Positions 11,853 to 23,700 of a DNA stretch of 64,000 bases are shown here, piece after piece. Positions within the stretch are counted from its first letter, which is position 1. Each line of letters starts with the position of its first letter. The DNA comes from Trichosphaerium sp. ATCC 40318. Lineage: Eukaryota; Discosea; Flabellinia; Trichosidae. The notes under the pieces are model-generated. The model did not search any database. It had not been told where the DNA came from and saw nothing but the letters and a program-made list of their open reading frames with translations. The position numbers and the translations under genes were made by a program. The stretch is from assembly GCA_038496445.1 (NCBI GenBank), contig JALMLS010000093.1:558001-622000 (forward strand), in the 5' to 3' direction.

Positions 11853-12375
11853 CCATGTTTATCCCAACGCTTGTATTCATCTTCCAGTTTATTGCTATAG
11901 TTGAGACTTTTTTGTATCAATATGTCAGTGGGAAACCAGAATACAACATTCTTGTCAAGTTTTCTGGCAAGGTATGATTAGAAAATGATAATTTTGACGT
12001 TCAATGGCATTTCTGACATGTATTGTCATTGAGCTGCTTTATTTTGAAATTGTGTTCTGTTTCTAACTTTGTTAAAGGGCACGTGATTGATAAGACCAGA
12101 TCTGACAAAGACAAAACACTGTTGCCGTAAATCTGAATGCAAATGCCAAGATGGTTGTTTATGGTGTAAATCATTGGGCACAGCCAGGAAGTAATGGAAC
12201 TGGTAACGGCATAATAAAGACTTGGTTGCACTTTCCACACGTAGGAAAGCTCACAGGTTTGGTTGAAGACTATATGATAATTAAGGCAAGTGCAAGACGT
12301 TGGAAAATTCAAAAAAAAGCCGAAAACTGTTCAAGTTTTCGCTGTGACAGAATGAAATACCAAACCAAGAGGTGA
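11853..12375 (+). CDS. Possible small two-exon protein with N-terminal hydrophobic segment
   Basis: ATG at 11853 opens a 40-codon frame with a hydrophobic start (MFIPTLVFIFQFIAIVETFL) that ends at a GT donor near 11972. An AG at about 12149 restores the same phase into a second block of about 70 codons (GVNHWAQPGSNGTGNGIIKT within it). No family is recognised, and a GTGAGT follows the last codons at 12372, so further exons may exist. Evidence is limited to frame continuity and a signal-like start; the region could equally be non-coding. Confidence 0.25.
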
Positions 12376-12852
12376 GTTTTTTGACGTTTTCATTGGAGTG
12401 CTAGAATTTTCTTGAAAGTGTGACGGCTTACAAAAATCATCCTAGCTAGACTCCTTAATAACTTATGGCCTACCTCTATGGTAAGCGAAATAAACAATCC
12501 ATGCAACGAAACTGTTCGATAACAAGGCGCTTTGAGGCACAGATGAATCTGTTCGTTTAACGTTTTACCTCAATTCCTTTGGCTGAGTCACCGGAAATCG
12601 TTCACAGAACGTATTTGACCTTTGATGGAAAACTCGGTAAGGAGTTGTCACGAATATTCATCGAGGCATGACGATTTTTATTTAAAACTTACCAACTCTA
12701 TACGGATTTTTTGTGCGTAGAATAACCGTGTGGAGTGGTTGTTGCTTTGTGGTTTTAAGGCAGAGGCGAAGTTGCGAAAACGTGCGAGTGTTCTTGCATA
12801 TTTATGTCTTGCTCTCTTTGTTGCAAAAAGTTGAATAATACTACGCCTGATT
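12376..12852. other. Region without a recognised gene
   Basis: About 480 bp between the tentative small gene and the stop of the Rho-like gene. No coherent exon chain or RNA gene was seen on either strand. Confidence 0.4.
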
Positions 12853-13942
12853 TCACATGACAACACAATTTGATTTTTCTTTTGTACTAATGTAAGTATT
12901 ATAGATTCCTCTGTTTACCAAACTTGCCAGAATTGCTTCGTTGAACACTGCACAAAAAAGAAAAGAAGTTAGTGCCATTTAGCTGTTATAGACTCAGTGT
13001 AAGGCCACTCATTTCGCGTACAGTCTCTTAAACCATCTTGATTAAGCGCACTACATTCGACATAAGATACTGCCTGATAAATAAAGATAATTAGTGAGGA
13101 GCACACTGAAGTAACGTACTTGTATTTTTTTGGCAGCATTTTTAGCTTCTTCTTTTGGTATACAATCATGTGGAGTTCCATCACTCTTTGGTGTTGTTCT
13201 CAAATCCATTTTAAGTCCTGCAAGAACAATAGGTGTATCTGGACAGTGTTTCTGAATTTCAGGCTTCCACTACACGTGATTAATTCTGTTGTCATTGAAA
13301 ACATACGCCCAACACAACCAAAATCATTACAGGTTAGGTACCTTGGAAACAGCATTTTGAAGACTTGCTGGTGAATTAACGCTGAAACATATAAGAAAAA
13401 CATCAGTTTGCTAAAACAAAATCACGTGAGAAGACAACCTACTGACCCAAAAGAGCAAAAACAATGAAATCGCAAAGTAAAAAAAAGTCGTACAGGGTAC
13501 TTCAAACGTCTCAATCTGTCATAATCTCCAGGACCCGCGAAACAAGCTGGATCCCATAAACCTTTGTGTATGTCAATTTATAGTGTGAAGAAAAACAAAG
13601 AAGTTGCGAACCTAAACTTAGTGGCTTTCCTGCAACCAAAACATTAGAGCTAAAAATGTCAACTTTGTTTTTTGGATTTCTCTTTTTTTTTTCAACAATC
13701 AGGCAGTCGCTCAACCCCTAATTACCTGTAATTCTCGAACATAGTCGCCACTAAGCAAAATAAATACACAAAAAGACTAATTAAGTTATTCCAAGTTGTA
13801 CTGTATTTTGAAGGGAAAGAATTTGTAGTGTACGTTAGAAGCAAGCTTGTTTTGCCTAAATAAATGAATACTAATGTTAAACAACAACTACTCGCGTACC
13901 AACTGCTCCATCTCCAATAACAACAAGTTTGATATGCTCCAT
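12853..13942 (-). CDS. Rho/Rac-family small GTPase with atypical switch II and CAAX end
   Basis: Spliced minus-strand gene from ATG at 13942 to TGA at 12853. The start gives the P-loop [14 protein letters not shown], then switch I (ATMFENYR, threonine kept), [41 protein letters not shown] (G4, usually TKLD), [12 protein letters not shown] (G5), and [10 protein letters not shown]. The C-terminus is NCVVM's preceding basic stretch plus CVVM, a CAAX prenylation motif, so the protein should be membrane-bound. These blocks are Rho-specific (including the insert-helix region ending before IPKEEA). In switch II the usual DTAGQE is replaced by DPACFAGPG: a three-residue insertion, with Gln61 lost. 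Gln61 positions the hydrolytic water in Ras-like GTPases, so slow or absent GTP hydrolysis is inferred. Other parts look normal, arguing against a pseudogene. Confidence 0.85.
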
Positions 13943-14231
13943 GGCGTTTATGAGTGGTATTGAGAGAACCTAAAATCAACAAAACTTAACGTTAAGTATT
14001 GATTGTCGAAAAAAAAAGAAATCCAAAAAAAAAAATTGACATAACTAGCGAGATGAATGCTACTGTTGTTTAACGATAATCAGGGTCAATTCCGAAATGA
14101 AAACTGCCGATACTCACAAAAAGCGTTGATTACAAAGGTACAAGCAGTAAGATTAATAAATACAACTATGTGACACTTTTATATACATCTTATCATCCTT
14201 TACACTGTACAATGTTGATTTTCTCAACTGC

Positions 14232-15495
14232 TTATGTAAATGGTAACACCCTTATCCCTTGAAGGGTCAATGGACGTTCCATTACACGATCTAAGAACTT
14301 ATCAATATTAGGATACTTCCAACCTTTCTCCGTCTCACGTTTTAAAACACTCTTCAGCCTAGCAAAGATAATAAGTAACAAACCATGACGTAAACAATAA
14401 CAACAAAAGGTACTGCTTAAACATTGCACTCGTGTCACGTGACAAAAAGCGTAGTTATGAAACGCTCAACAAAACAGCTAACGTACTTTAAGGACATTGT
14501 ATTCAACCATGGAAGTACAGCCATATCAGCGATGGAGTATTCATCTCCTACTATATATTTTTTGCCTTCTAGATGATCGTCTAGAACACCCAAGATACGA
14601 TGAACTTCTTGGCCAAATCTACCAATACTGTATGTTTTTCTCTCTTTGGCGAACGTCACAAAATGTACGAATTGTCCTACATGTACAAGTTAGAATACGA
14701 TTTGTAATACTATTGTGGATATTTTTGTTTGTCTTACCAAATGCTGGGCTCATTTGAGAGTTTTGCCAGAACAACCATTGAATTGTTTCGAACTTTAACT
14801 TCGGATCTTTTGATAAGAATTTACCACTTTTCTCAGCCAAGTATAACATTATAGCACCAGATTCGTAAATAGTAACCCTTTCAGTACCTACAAGAAAACA
14901 AAAATAAGCACATCTCCCATGTGACTTAAAAAATAAACGAACTGACAAGAGAAAGAACAAGAAACTCGAATTCCAAGTTTTTCTAGAAATCAAAAAAAAA
15001 AAGAAAATCTCGTAAAAACAATAGGAGTAGTTTGATCAATTAGAGCTTTAGAAAAAGCGTTGCTGTGGTTTGGAGTGTTATTATTAAAGTATCTAAGCTA
15101 ACCTGGAAGGCTCAAGTCTACAATTGCGGGGATTTTATGGTTTGGGTTCAATCGCATGTACCCAGGCTTGAACTGCTCTCCTCTACCAACGTGAACGCGA
15201 TGACCTTAGAAGAATGTGAGTCATTGCAACAAAAAAAACAACGTTTCGTTTCGTAAAATGTGCGAGAGATTGTTTAACGTCTATTAAACGCGTTTGAGAT
15301 AAAAAGAAAGAGCGAACAAACTTGTTTTGCCCTTTTTTAGTAGTTTTGTTTTAATTATCGCGAATACACGTCCAAAGGGTTGTATAACGTACCAACAAAG
15401 TCTATCTTCATTTCTTTAAGGGCTATACCTATCTTTTGTCCATTTGGTGTTGCAACTGAAAATAAATGTACAACGTTTGCTGGTGAAGACGTCAT
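14232..15495 (-). CDS. Glutathione S-transferase, YfcG/Ure2-like (nu class)
   Basis: Exons read from ATG at 15495 to TAA at 14232. The N-terminal thioredoxin-like domain shows HLFSVATPNGQKIGIALKEM, where the TPNGQK motif marks YfcG/YghU/Ure2-type enzymes. It continues with GEQFKPGYMRLNPNHKIPAI and the glutathione-binding ESGAIMLYLAEK. The helical C-domain follows with WLFWQNSQMSPAFG, HLEGKKYIVGDEYSIADMAV and WKYPNIDKFLDRVMERP. Total is about 245 residues, normal for the family. Nu-class members reduce disulphides and peroxides with bound glutathione; that role is inferred here. Four introns of 60-150 nt interrupt the frame. Confidence 0.9.
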
Positions 15496-15893
15496 AGTAA
15501 CTAAACTTTCTTTCTAAGGCGTTGCAACAAACTAACAATACGAGTTTAAGTGACTTTGTTTTTACCGAACCGACACGCAGTTTCTTTTAGAAAAAACCAA
15601 CTGCATACAAGTTATAACGAAATACTCACGCCATTGATAACTCCGTTTACCCTTAATACAAGCAAACAACAAAGGATAGAGAAACTCAAAAACGTCGTAT
15701 TTTCAAAACCACTAAAACGCCTTATTCTATAAATAACCAACGCGTACTATGCAAATGGCCATACAATAAGCTCTAAAATAAAAAAACAGTACAATGGAGA
15801 ACTGGAGAACGTTTTTTTTTCATCCTCTCTCCGTTGACTGCAATTGAAAAAATGGAATAGAGGCCAACTTTCTTGTTGATTTTTTTTTTCGTT
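15496..15893. other. Spacer between two minus-strand genes
   Basis: About 400 bp of AT-rich sequence holding the upstream region of the glutathione transferase gene and the 3' end of the FYVE/F-box/LRR gene. Nothing coding was recognised. Confidence 0.5.
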
Positions 15894-18778
15894 TTATTGT
15901 ACTAAGTGGTGCGCATCTACATAAAGAAAAGATAGTTTCTTTTCTAGTAATAGAGATATACCTTTTGTTGTAATTAGATTACAACATCTTACATCAAGTG
16001 TTGTTAAAGCGCTTGCACTTTGATATATTTCTTTACAAAGTTTATCACCAACAACACATCTTTGAAGACTCAAAGAAGATAAGTAACCACACTTTCTAAC
16101 TACAAATGTTACACCCTAAAAATATCGTAAGACATACTGCAAAACTAGTAGAGCTATATGGGGCCACTGGGGAGGCAAAGGTATCACGTACAAAGTCACT
16201 AATTCTGAAACAGTAACTAGCAAAAAAATGAACTAAGTTCTTACACCCGTTCGCAATACTTCTAAGACCAACATCTGTAACATTACAACAAGACGTTATA
16301 TCTAACGTCTTTAATGCATGCAAGTTTTCTTAAATGAAGTATGAGTAACTACAATTCAACAAAACATAAAAGAATCAAATTTCCACAAACAAAAATAAAA
16401 TGGTAAAAAATAAACACAACTTACTCCCTATTGTAGAAAGAGTTCTATCAACAACGAAATTACACTCTGTAAGTATGAGCTCTTCTATATTTTTACAACT
16501 AGTGATGCATATCTCTAAAGAAAAATGAACGTGTTAGCGATAATCAACAAAATAAAAAAACTTACCAAGAGACTGATGAGATATATCAACACAACACGAA
16601 AGATTCAGACATGTTAAGTTTGTAAAATATCCAATTTCACAAATACCATCTCCACTCAGGTATGTACAATTAACAGCTTTAATTTCGATAGTACCATGAA
16701 GCAAAGAAGCTAATATTTCCAAATACCTAGCTCCATGTGCCTTATTACTTTTTTCAGAAAAGTTAAGCGACAAAGGCATCAACTTCATCCACCTTTAAAC
16801 GAATATTATTAGCTTTTTTTAATAGCACACATTGTAAATAAACCTTTAACATACCCTCGACAACGCTTGCTAATTGCTGTAAACCGAACAATGTCAAACA
16901 AACTAATTTCCTCGAAAACAGCTTTTAAAAAAAATATTGGCAGTGATTCAAAAGATGACACTTCGGCTTTCTTATCTGGAATTAAAGTGGTAATAATTCT
17001 TTTGTCAATAACTCTGCCCTTCATCGCTAAAGCTAAAATAGCAATAAGAAAAGGAAGAACAAGTTGGGTATCAAGTAAGGTGTACAGAAGCTTCTTGTAA
17101 TAGGTTGATATGTTTTGTGCTCAATAACATCTTCGCTCGTTTCACGTCCCGTAGCGCTATCAAGAAGACCTGCATCTACATTATGTAAGTAATTTTATTC
17201 GTATAAATAACCAGTTGGTACTATACGCACTTGCTCTGGCATGACCAATGACATTGCTGAGTTTTTCACTTTGATTTGTTATACGTATAACTTTAGCTGG
17301 TAGCTCAGGAGAGTCACTTGCAAATGTTGTAGGACAAGCACGTGTTGGAGAAGGAGAGGCTGATCTGTTTCTTAAGAAAGACCGAAGGGGTGTTTTAGTT
17401 TGCCGTGAAGATAATCCTATACTGTTGTTTTGAATAGAGTCACATATAGAATCTATTTTTTGAAGTAATTTCATCACTGTAAAATCAAGATCTCCTTGAA
17501 GCATAGTGATAGATTGTAACAGCTCTTCACTACCTATTTGTAACTAGTATAAGAATCATGTGATATTTTTGATTACACAATATCGTGAGCGCTCACTTGA
17601 TTTAGGTTTTGTGGATTTGATCGGTGTAAGGTTTTCCAACCTTGGACTACGGACTTCATTTACTCTTTCTCCCAAAGTTCGTCTTCTGTCCATTTGTCGT
17701 CTATTGTAAGGTACTTTCGATATCACAGTGGTAGATGCTTCATGTGTTGTAACAATAGTTGTTTTACTATTTGAGATAGTGTAGGAGGTGGCACACTTAA
17801 AAAAACTTAGTGTTGCTAGAAACCTTAAACGGTTTTTTACCAATGTATTTTTTGATGTTCCCAAAGCGTTACAAGCAGCTTGCGCGGTAATCTAACATGT
17901 AGTGAGATCTAACAATATATATCTGATGTACGCATACGTCCATATTTTCTATGAGACTAGAAAGAGATGTATCTATAAAATCAAAAAGATCATCTGTTTG
18001 ATTCATAAATTTCGGTCTTGTGTTCTTCCTTCGCATGACTGAGCTAGGAACCACACAACTTGATGCAGTCATTGATCTCGAAAGAGTGGTCATACTACTG
18101 TCTTCATATCGCCTGCTAAGAGTATCACCTAAGAAGATTGTTAAAGACCAGGAAAGAAAAGCAAGAATATACCAAGATTAACAGAATTCGGCCTTTTAAC
18201 GAGTACTGCAGGCATGGCTGACCATCTATGTTGACGTGTTTTAAACGCAACTGCGTTTCTATTATTTCTAGTAGGTACCAGAGACTATAGTAATGAGTAA
18301 ACAGCGACAAACAAATGTAAGAAACAATGTGAAGTTGATCCAAATCCAAGTTGTAAAATGCCTAAACCACGTGGTTAGTGTACCTTTGCTCGTTCTCTGA
18401 TATCACGCTTCTCTTGCGCAGCATGTTGGTCACCCTATTATACGTGTCAACACGAACGCGTAGAAAGTATGAGACGCGTTTTACCTTCGTAAGCAGATAA
18501 TACAAATCATCTTCGCTTCTTGCTTTTTTGTAGTCATTTAGACCCTTGCAGCAAAGAGGACATACACGAACAGCCTTATAAAATCCAAGTTCTGGAATAA
18601 AAATCTTATTTTTGAGGCATTCGGTACAACATATCTTAAAGCATGATTTACAGTGCGTCTAGAATAGTGTTAGGCTATAAAAAGAACAAAAACGTACTCT
18701 CCGCTTAAAAAACGAAATAGGGACACTACAATGCTCACACTTTCTTGGTGCGCCTTGCTTATTATGTCGCTGTCCCAT
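15894..18778 (-). CDS. FYVE zinc finger / F-box / leucine-rich-repeat protein
   Basis: Read as one gene from ATG at 18778 to TAA at 15894. The N-terminus holds a FYVE-type double zinc finger: CEHCSVPISFF, RRTHCKSCFKICCTEC, then KAVRVCPLCC; FYVE fingers bind PI3P on endosomes. The WxxD motif is not seen and the basic patch is RRTHCK rather than RRHHCR, so lipid binding is uncertain. A long Ser/Thr/Arg-rich linker follows (about 18120-17100). Then comes an F-box (SLPIFFLKAVFEEISLFDIV, 16870-16960) and AMN1-type LRRs (TCLNLSCCVDISHQSLG, LKTLDITSCCNVTDVGLRSI). The link between halves is a 53-nt intron, 17033-17085, starting GTACAC and ending TTTTAG, which keeps the frame (AGA AGC TTC T / CT TTA GCG ATG). 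Alternative: two genes, the second starting at ATG 17024, only about 9 bp after a read-through stop of the first. Confidence 0.62.
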
Positions 18779-19344
18779 TGTGGCGACTAACAATGCAATT
18801 CACAGCATTCGAATTACTAACAACTTCATACGCTTATAAACGCAACTGAAGTAGTGTTCCCACAACCCACTTGCCACAATTAGAACTTTTTACGTCAAAC
18901 ACAGTCGTATACCAAAATAACTCTCCAAAGCCAGCGTTTGTTATGCTAGTGCAATACGGTGATAATACTATTTTCACGTTTTCGCTCGTTTACCGAATTT
19001 CCCAAACGAACACGCTTAAACTCAAATCCACGAACAAAGTAATGCATAAAACATCTTACAAGTACATAAACTAAGCTCTACATTTACTAATTAACACAGT
19101 CTGTGTCATCATACATGAGAGCCTGTGTGTACTCTAACCCATGCCTGCAAGTACGTTGCACGCATCGTAGTCCTAACAAAGGTAACTTGTTAAATATGTC
19201 ATTGGGATGTTTTTTTAAATGACGCACCAGATACATAGTCCCTTTTGCCTTCTAGAGTCCAGAAGTTGATTGACAGTGATATACGCAAAAAATCGTCTCT
19301 ATAATGCCCTAAGCTTTGTAAGTACATGTCAATTTACAAGTCTT
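18779..19344. other. Spacer between minus-strand genes
   Basis: About 565 bp containing the upstream region of the FYVE gene and the 3' side of the next F-box gene. A 67-codon plus frame at 18871-19074 has no family signal and no exon partners, so it is not called. Confidence 0.45.
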
Positions 19345-20358
19345 TCAAGGTGTACTCTCTGGATTTGTTACTCCATACATTAGTTCTTCTCTTAGTGCGT
19401 TCTTCCTCATTTCAACTCTTCCAGTAAACTTTACAGACTCAGGAGACACCTTAGCTACCTCCGAAAAGTTATGCCAAGCTGGATAGTGCGCCCTGCCTTT
19501 CCTTGAAAGTGCGTGTGACACTAATACAAAATTAGCAGTTAGAGGCAACAAAAACAATGTACCAGAGTCAACATAAAAGATTATTTCCTCAAAAGCACGC
19601 TTGTACACTAGAAGGGTAGTACCAGCTATTGTTAAATACTGCCTATGTAAGAGCCCTACCCACATTACTACTAAGCACGTGTTGGTGTGTAATGCTCACC
19701 TCGTGGACCATTGGGTTCATACTGAACACTGAATTTGGCTTCGTATCGCCCATCTAAAAGACATTAGTTTGGATTGAAACAACGTCAAACGCACCAGGAT
19801 GAAATGTAACGACGGCAGTTGTTTTAGCAGGATTTCTATCCATTCGACGTCTACTACCTGAGCGGTCCCGTGAAGGGTAAACAATTTCACGCGATTTGAA
19901 AGTATCCTTAGTTAGTTCCTTTACACGTGTAAGAGAACTTATTCGTATACGAATAGTATTATTTATGCACCTTTCTCATTTGTTGTTGTTCTTCAACCGA
20001 TTTAGTATAAACAGCTTTAAAGTAATCCTTGTATGGTTTCCTAGGAATGTTAGGACAAAACCACGCGTATACTGTACTTTGTAGGCTTCTTCTCATGGAA
20101 TCTTTTAACGTCATGATCAAATGCCCGAAAAAAGTGCCTGCAATGGACCTCCCACATGCTTTCAGCGCTACTGGCATCTTTGAACAACTGACATACACGT
20201 GCAGCTCTAACTAAATCATTCCACCCCAAATATCGTAGAATATGCTCGTATAGCTCTGGTGGGAGTGTATTACTTTCATGCGTTAAAGTTTTTTCATCTT
20301 TGTCACTTTCTTTTGTTGTAGATTCGCTGTTCTCCTTGCGAGCTGTGTTTCCCATCAT
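19345..20358 (-). CDS. F-box protein
   Basis: Starts at the ATG pair 20358/20355 (MMGNTARKE; a start at Gly2 could allow myristoylation if the second ATG is used). A charged 30-residue head leads to a clear F-box (LPPELYEHILRYLGWNDLVR, then ARVCQLFKDASSAESMWEVH). Short introns follow, each with a GT-AG fit. Downstream exons carry KPYKDYFKAVYTKSVEEQQQ, a basic SRDRSGSRRRMDRN block, DGRYEAKFSVQYEPNGP, and a last long exon of about 105 codons ending at TGA 19345. That exon includes a hydrophobic stretch (FLLPLTANFVLVSHALS). The C-terminal part matches no family I know. Role inferred: Skp1-cullin-F-box ubiquitin-ligase adaptor. It shares a 430-bp divergent spacer with the Pumilio gene. Confidence 0.7.
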
Positions 20359-20787
20359 AGAACAGCAATTGTATTTGACCAAGTTTGAGAATAAGGTTCG
20401 TTTCAAATCTCATGAACAACATTGCAACGTAGCTGAAACATTTAGTATCCTCAGAATATTAGAACAAAAACAAAACGCGCTCTTTTTTTGCTTCGTTCTA
20501 TTTGTACTGAAGAATGTCAAACTCACTGGGTACGATGCCAAACAATACGTTCAAGATGTAAACTGGGGCAGAATACAATTTTAGACATGATCTGAAACAA
20601 ATAAACGGACAATTTCAAGTCAGGTCTAGCTTTACGCGTCTTTTTATTCAGTATTGAACCGATTGGTTAGCATCAAACCCAAAGTGGGTTGAAGTTTGTT
20701 AAGTACGATTTTCTACTTTAAATTTAACATCAAAGCCACGCCACCTTGTCACTGTAGTTCAGGGAAGATAATATTTTCGTTGTACGC

Positions 20788-23700
20788 ATGGGAGATAGTG
20801 CTCACCCAATTTCGCGGCCAACCAGCGTAACCATGGAAGATTTGGCTCATGCGGGCGATATTACGCGCAAACAGTTTGAGCAATTACAACTATCCGACCC
20901 AGAAAACATAAACGGGCTAGAAGAAGGCAGAGAACCCACAGAAAGACCCACGTCCGCGCCACCTGTCTTGGAGATGGCCGCTGAGTCGTTATTTGCCTTT
21001 AGACAACAGTCACCAAGATATCAAGGTGGTTTTGCTTTGGATAGCCTCAATGACCTTCGAGTGTACCCAGAATATGAAAGTTTCTACAAACAGTACACTA
21101 AAAAGGCTGCTTTGCCCCCTCCAATTGATCCGTCACCTTTTACACGAGAACGTGGACCAGGCGAACCCACTGATCGCGAGTTGGTAGAAATGTGGTTTTC
21201 TGCGGCTTCAGTACGTTTGGCAGCTTTTTAGCGCGTTTTGCTTTCCGTTGTATTTTTTTAGTTTACGCCTGTTTGACGTTCTATTGTTGATAAAATCTCT
21301 CTGTAGGATCCAAAAAAGCGTAACTCTTATAAACAATTACGCAGCAGTGATGGTGGACCCCCTTATGCTGGCACCCAGCACGACCACCAATTTCCACGCC
21401 CTATACACCAACCAAACGGGCATCACATGCAAAACATGATGCCCAATGTTATGCCTAATCATCACATGCCTCCTCTACAAGATCATCAAAGGATAAACGG
21501 GCATGCCATGCCTATGCCTAACCGTCAACCGATGCCAATGCCTAATCACCGCCACCTTGGACCATCTCCATTACCGTACGTGCAATTCTGCAATTTTTTT
21601 TAAACATTCATCACTCTCAAGAAAAAAAAAAAGGTGCAATGCTAGCGTAGTTTTATTGATTGTGGCGTACCATTTCAAAAAATGCAAAAACATAAAACAA
21701 TTCTTTTTCAACCCTTTTGCTTTGAAACATACTAAAAAAGGCCTAGAGATGTCAATATGCCTCAAGGAGGTCCTCCACCATTTTTTGCTGGCCCACCAAC
21801 TTTTCCATCTGAACACGCTTTTGGTAGACAAGCAACGCACACACAACACGCATCTCAACGTTCTAAACCTATCGCTATCGAACCAAAAGGACCAGTGCGT
21901 TTATTTCCCAAAACTGACTTTTCTGAGTTTACGCGGTATTTTTTTCTGCTCTTATGGCGTTTTTGCAAGTCGCACCGCTTTGACATTCGCTCGGAAAGCA
22001 CACAAATCGAAATTAAAAAAAGGACTCGATTTCTCAAAATGTCGTAGGTTTGGCGCCCTCTGCCTAGAGAACATGCTCCTGATTTAGCACTACGCATTAT
22101 TCAAGGTAATGCAAACGATGGAAAGAGAGCAATCAACACAGAAACCAAACTTTCTTCTTCAACGGAGGATCTCCTCCTACTTGCAAGTAGAAGTCATAGA
22201 GTACCTCTTGATAAGTACCAAGGTGACAGTACGTGTATTACTTAGCTTAAAACAACCACTTTTAGAAAATTCTCGCTTTTATTTTTCCGACAAAAATAAT
22301 TCCTACTACGCCCTATAACTCTTTGCCATTGAGAATATTTGAAGTGTATATGTTTCAGCGCTAGCTACTTTTTTTTTGGGACAGTCCGAAAATTGTTTTG
22401 ATTTGTTGTTGGCCCAATTAGCCATTTTTTTTTGAAATAACCGTATGGCACTTACGTGTATATTTTTACTTAATTGTTTAACCTAATAACCGTATAGTGA
22501 CACCTCCACAAGAAAGAAAGTTCGGTATCACGTCAAAAAATATTAAAGGCGTACCTCACAAGGTACTTCCCTTCCCAAACCAAGCACGCCTTAAAAAAAA
22601 AAGAAAACAAACTAAACCTGGTGGTCTTTACTGGGTGGAATCAAAAAATTTCAACACTAACTTTTTTTTTGCAGAAAATGATCATCACCGAACACCCTAT
22701 GAAGCCAAGCAGGAGGAACCAACGTAACCAACACAACCAACACCCGCAACGTCACCGTATGGTTCAACGCGGTCATCCTCAAGATCAACAGCGTGTTCAA
22801 TCCAATGCACCAAACCGTAATCAAGGTATGCCTATGGCGCCAATGCCTGGGCATCAAGCCCTATCGCAGCTCTCTGGAGGACCAATGCATGGCTCTGGCA
22901 CTATTAATGGTCATAGCATGCCTCAAGGGCGCATGCAAGGTTCTCATGGTGCTGGAAGGTCTATGAACGGCCGTAATGGCAGACAAAACCAAGGAATGCC
23001 AAGAGTACCACCTCTAGCTATGCCTCAACCTCGTGCAGTCAGCCCAGTTTCGACACATATGCCAGGGGGTAAATTTCCGCCTGCTGGTGGTATGGGTAAA
23101 CGTCAGCAATCCAAGCGTCAGTATGATGACCAACGTGATGATGACCTTAATGATGATGTACCAAATCATCAAGTTTGCCGTTATTACCAAAACGGTTACT
23201 GCAACAGGTTCGTTTATATTTTTTTTGAAGTATTATTACCGTTTTGGTTGCGCTTCGTTTGTCCTTTTGCTCATATTCTGTATTAGGGGTGACAAGTGCA
23301 ATTACCTTCATGTGGACGCCCAGAATAGGATAATCAATCCACGAGCTGTGAGGCATCCAAAGTCATTTACTTCTCCAACAAGATACCAGTCAATGCTTAT
23401 CAGTGATTGCGTTGGTCAAGTATATGAGTTATCCAAAGATCAACATGGTTGCAGATTCTTACAAAAGAGACTTGATGAAGATAAATCCAAGGCTGTTAAG
23501 ATTGTATTCCCAGAGGTTATTGACCATATGGTAGAACTAATGAGTGGTAAGTAACGCAAGGAAAAAAGATCTTCAAAAAACAAAATTCTAAAGCAGTCAA
23601 GAAATTTCGCCTATTTAGAAAACTCGTCTGTTTTTAGGTTTTTTATGTTTTGCAACTTCGTTGTCTGATTTTTTTTTAGATCCGTTCGGCAATTATTTGT

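Noticed and set aside
18871-19074. 67-codon plus-strand frame between two minus-strand genes
   Set aside because: No homology recognised, no splice partners, typical chance length in this window.
21503-22087. 194-codon plus-strand open frame inside the Pumilio gene
   Set aside because: It spans two introns and overlaps Pumilio exons in another frame; the Pumilio reading is supported by exon continuity.
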